A stretch of 26,089 bases of DNA from Gammaproteobacteria bacterium (lineage in GTDB: Bacteria > Pseudomonadota > Gammaproteobacteria > SZUA-152): the NCBI GenBank assembly GCA_030617485.1, contig JAUWVK010000006.1, positions 1 to 26,089 on the forward strand, in the 5' to 3' direction. The notes beneath the pieces were generated by a model, which saw only the letters and a list, made by a program, of their open reading frames with translations, ran no database searches and was not told the origin of the DNA. The position numbers were made by a program, and so were the translations under genes. Shown piece after piece: positions 25,355-26,089 of this stretch (within the stretch, counting starts at the first letter, position 1; each line of letters starts with the position of its first letter).

Positions 25355-25427
25355 ATTAATCCTCCAGTTGATGGGTCATGTTTTCAATATATATTCAATG
25401 TTAGTGCTTCAGAGTCTGTATTTAGAC

Positions 25428-25468
25428 ATGAAAAAATCCCGTAAATATCACAGAATCAACAAATATCA
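25428..25468 (-). promoter_or_regulatory. Conserved upstream block of precursor 1
   Basis: A 41-bp segment matching 32 of 41 positions, without gaps, with 25975-26015 upstream of the other precursor. Its core on the minus strand is TTACGGGAT, followed by a T-rich stretch, 74 bp before the ATG. It probably carries the promoter or an activator site; an ECF-type promoter is possible because bufferin operons of other bacteria are ECF-controlled, but the -35 part is not conserved well enough to say. Confidence 0.5.
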
Positions 25469-25551
25469 CTAGTTTAGGAGGGGTAGATTGTCCGCTTTAC
25501 TCTTCGTCACATTTATTGTCGTCAAACCAGTATATTTTTTCCAAATAAAGA

Positions 25552-25606
25552 AAGGGGCTGAGACCGCAAGCCTTTACACAAGGCCATCATGGATCACCAA
25601 CCCCTT
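25552..25606 (-). terminator. Structured 3' element after bufferin precursor 2 (terminator-like)
   Basis: A 55-nt segment aligning without gaps to 25008-25062 (about 42 identities). On the minus strand it forms an outer stem AAGGGGTTGG/TCAGCCCCTT with two G-U pairs and an inner hairpin GCCTT-GTGTA-AAGGC. The tail TTTCTTTATTT is pyrimidine-rich, as for a weak intrinsic terminator. Confidence 0.6.
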
Positions 25607-25650
25607 ATATGTGCTACATACTTTTAGGTACTGCACACTACGCTACATAA

Positions 25651-25914
25651 CTATGATGCTGGTTTGCCGACAGAACCTTCAGCTTTATCACAGGCAGCTT
25701 TTGACATTTTCAGGAAACCTTGTCCCTTACAGGCAGCTTTGCCCTTACAAGCGTTATTGGCTGTTTTGCAGTCATTCTGACCTTTGCATCCGTTTATGCC
25801 GAAACATTTAACGCCTGCATCATCGCCTGCGTGAACAGCAGACATTGGGGCAAAGGCAAAAAGGCTAGCGGCAGCAATTGCCATGGCAACATTCGTGGTT
25901 TTACTTGCTTTCAT
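25651..25914 (-). CDS. bufA2: Bufferin precursor peptide 2 (BufA2-like, six Cys)
   Basis: An 87-residue exported precursor and tandem paralogue of the 84-residue one. Its signal peptide MKASKTTNVAMAIAAASLFAF is almost the same and ends near VHA-GDD. Cysteines are again at 37, 43, 49, 56, 62 and 75 (KCFGINGCKGQNDCK...ACKGKAACKGQGF...AACDKAEG). It differs mainly in variable positions between cysteines and by a C-terminal PAS extension. GGAGAG about 7-8 nt before the ATG supports the start. It is the first gene of the bufferin cluster in the direction of transcription. Confidence 0.85.
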   Translation of the reverse strand: MKASKTTNVAMAIAAASLFAFAPMSAVHAGDDAGVKCFGINGCKGQNDCKTANNACKGKAACKGQGFLKMSKAACDKAEGSVGKPAS

Positions 25915-25974
25915 ATTTAACTCTCCAGTTGGTGGTTCTTCTTAAAATTCTGTCAGTGGCCTAGTCAATAAGGG

Positions 25975-26015
25975 ATGAAATTATCCCGTAATTGTTACAA
26001 ATTCAACAATAATCA
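25975..26015 (-). promoter_or_regulatory. Conserved upstream block of precursor 2
   Basis: The partner of 25428-25468. On the minus strand it reads TTGAATTTGTAACAATTACG followed by GGATAATTTCAT, 61 bp before the ATG. TGTAAC is a plausible ECF-type -35 in this copy; the corresponding bases in the other copy are TGTGAT. Nothing else recognisable lies in 26016-26089. Confidence 0.5.
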
Positions 26016-26089
26016 TAATGTAGATGTCTTGTTTGCTTCACAAACATAGGAAAAGTTGTGACATTCACGGGTTTGATGCGCAAGATGGG

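Larger units (their letters stand above)
25355..25650. other. Region between the two precursor genes
   Basis: It holds the promoter side of precursor 1 (conserved block 25428-25468) and the 3' structured element of precursor 2 (25552-25606). No separate gene is supported. Confidence 0.6.

Noticed and set aside
25178..25444. Plus-strand ORF antisense to precursor 1 and its leader
   Set aside because: It is a frame shadow of the precursor gene, without a ribosome-binding signal or recognisable protein features. The minus-strand peptide has a signal sequence, a conserved cysteine pattern and a paralogue.

Overview
The window looks like chromosomal DNA of a gammaproteobacterium of moderate-to-low GC. 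The grounds are a sucA-sucB-lpd operon with enterobacterial-like SucA, a YihY/BrkB protein, a UMF1-type MFS transporter, and the overall protein style. I cannot name the genus from sequence alone. All protein calls come from motif recognition by eye.

Layout. (1) 1-4693, + strand: 3' two thirds of sucA, then sucB and the lipoamide dehydrogenase gene, together the 2-oxoglutarate dehydrogenase complex. (2) 4694-7202: a looser region with a small AT-rich membrane-protein ORF and a multi-domain DUF5666-type lipoprotein gene. At least six full and two half copies of a ~30-bp imperfect palindrome lie around them, together with an 11-bp tandem repeat that matches a PmrA/BasR-type box and a strong intrinsic terminator. 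(3) 7203-9778, - strand: a 62-aa membrane peptide, a Spy/CpxP-like periplasmic protein with a His-rich tail, and a large ABC-class ATPase (MRB1590-like). (4) 9929-13037, + strand: UMF1 transporter, GNAT acetyltransferase and a beta-propeller (SMP-30-like) lipoprotein, ended by an intrinsic terminator; the DMT/EamA permease gene converges on it from the - strand. (5) 14258-21863, + strand: an envelope and signalling run of a transmembrane CHASE2 Ser/Thr kinase, a PP2C phosphatase, a small FHA protein, a CYTH/triphosphate tunnel protein, an orphan family-5 solute-binding lipoprotein with an odd start, an L,D-transpeptidase and a CPA2 cation/proton antiporter. (6) 21871-25914, - strand: a YihY-family membrane protein and a bufferin-type RiPP cluster, made of a DUF2063 partner (bufC), a DUF692 multinuclear iron oxidase (bufB), and two tandem six-cysteine secreted precursor peptides.

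The most interesting part is the bufferin locus. The two precursor units appear duplicated as whole transcription units. Each has a conserved 41-bp block upstream, a coding region with cysteines at identical positions, and a 55-nt downstream element alignable without gaps whose two nested stems are kept through wobble or compensating changes. A second theme is the kinase/phosphatase/FHA module next to a phosphate-hydrolase-fold protein and cell-wall genes. A third is the cluster of palindromic repeats and the box-like array around the DUF5666 lipoprotein.
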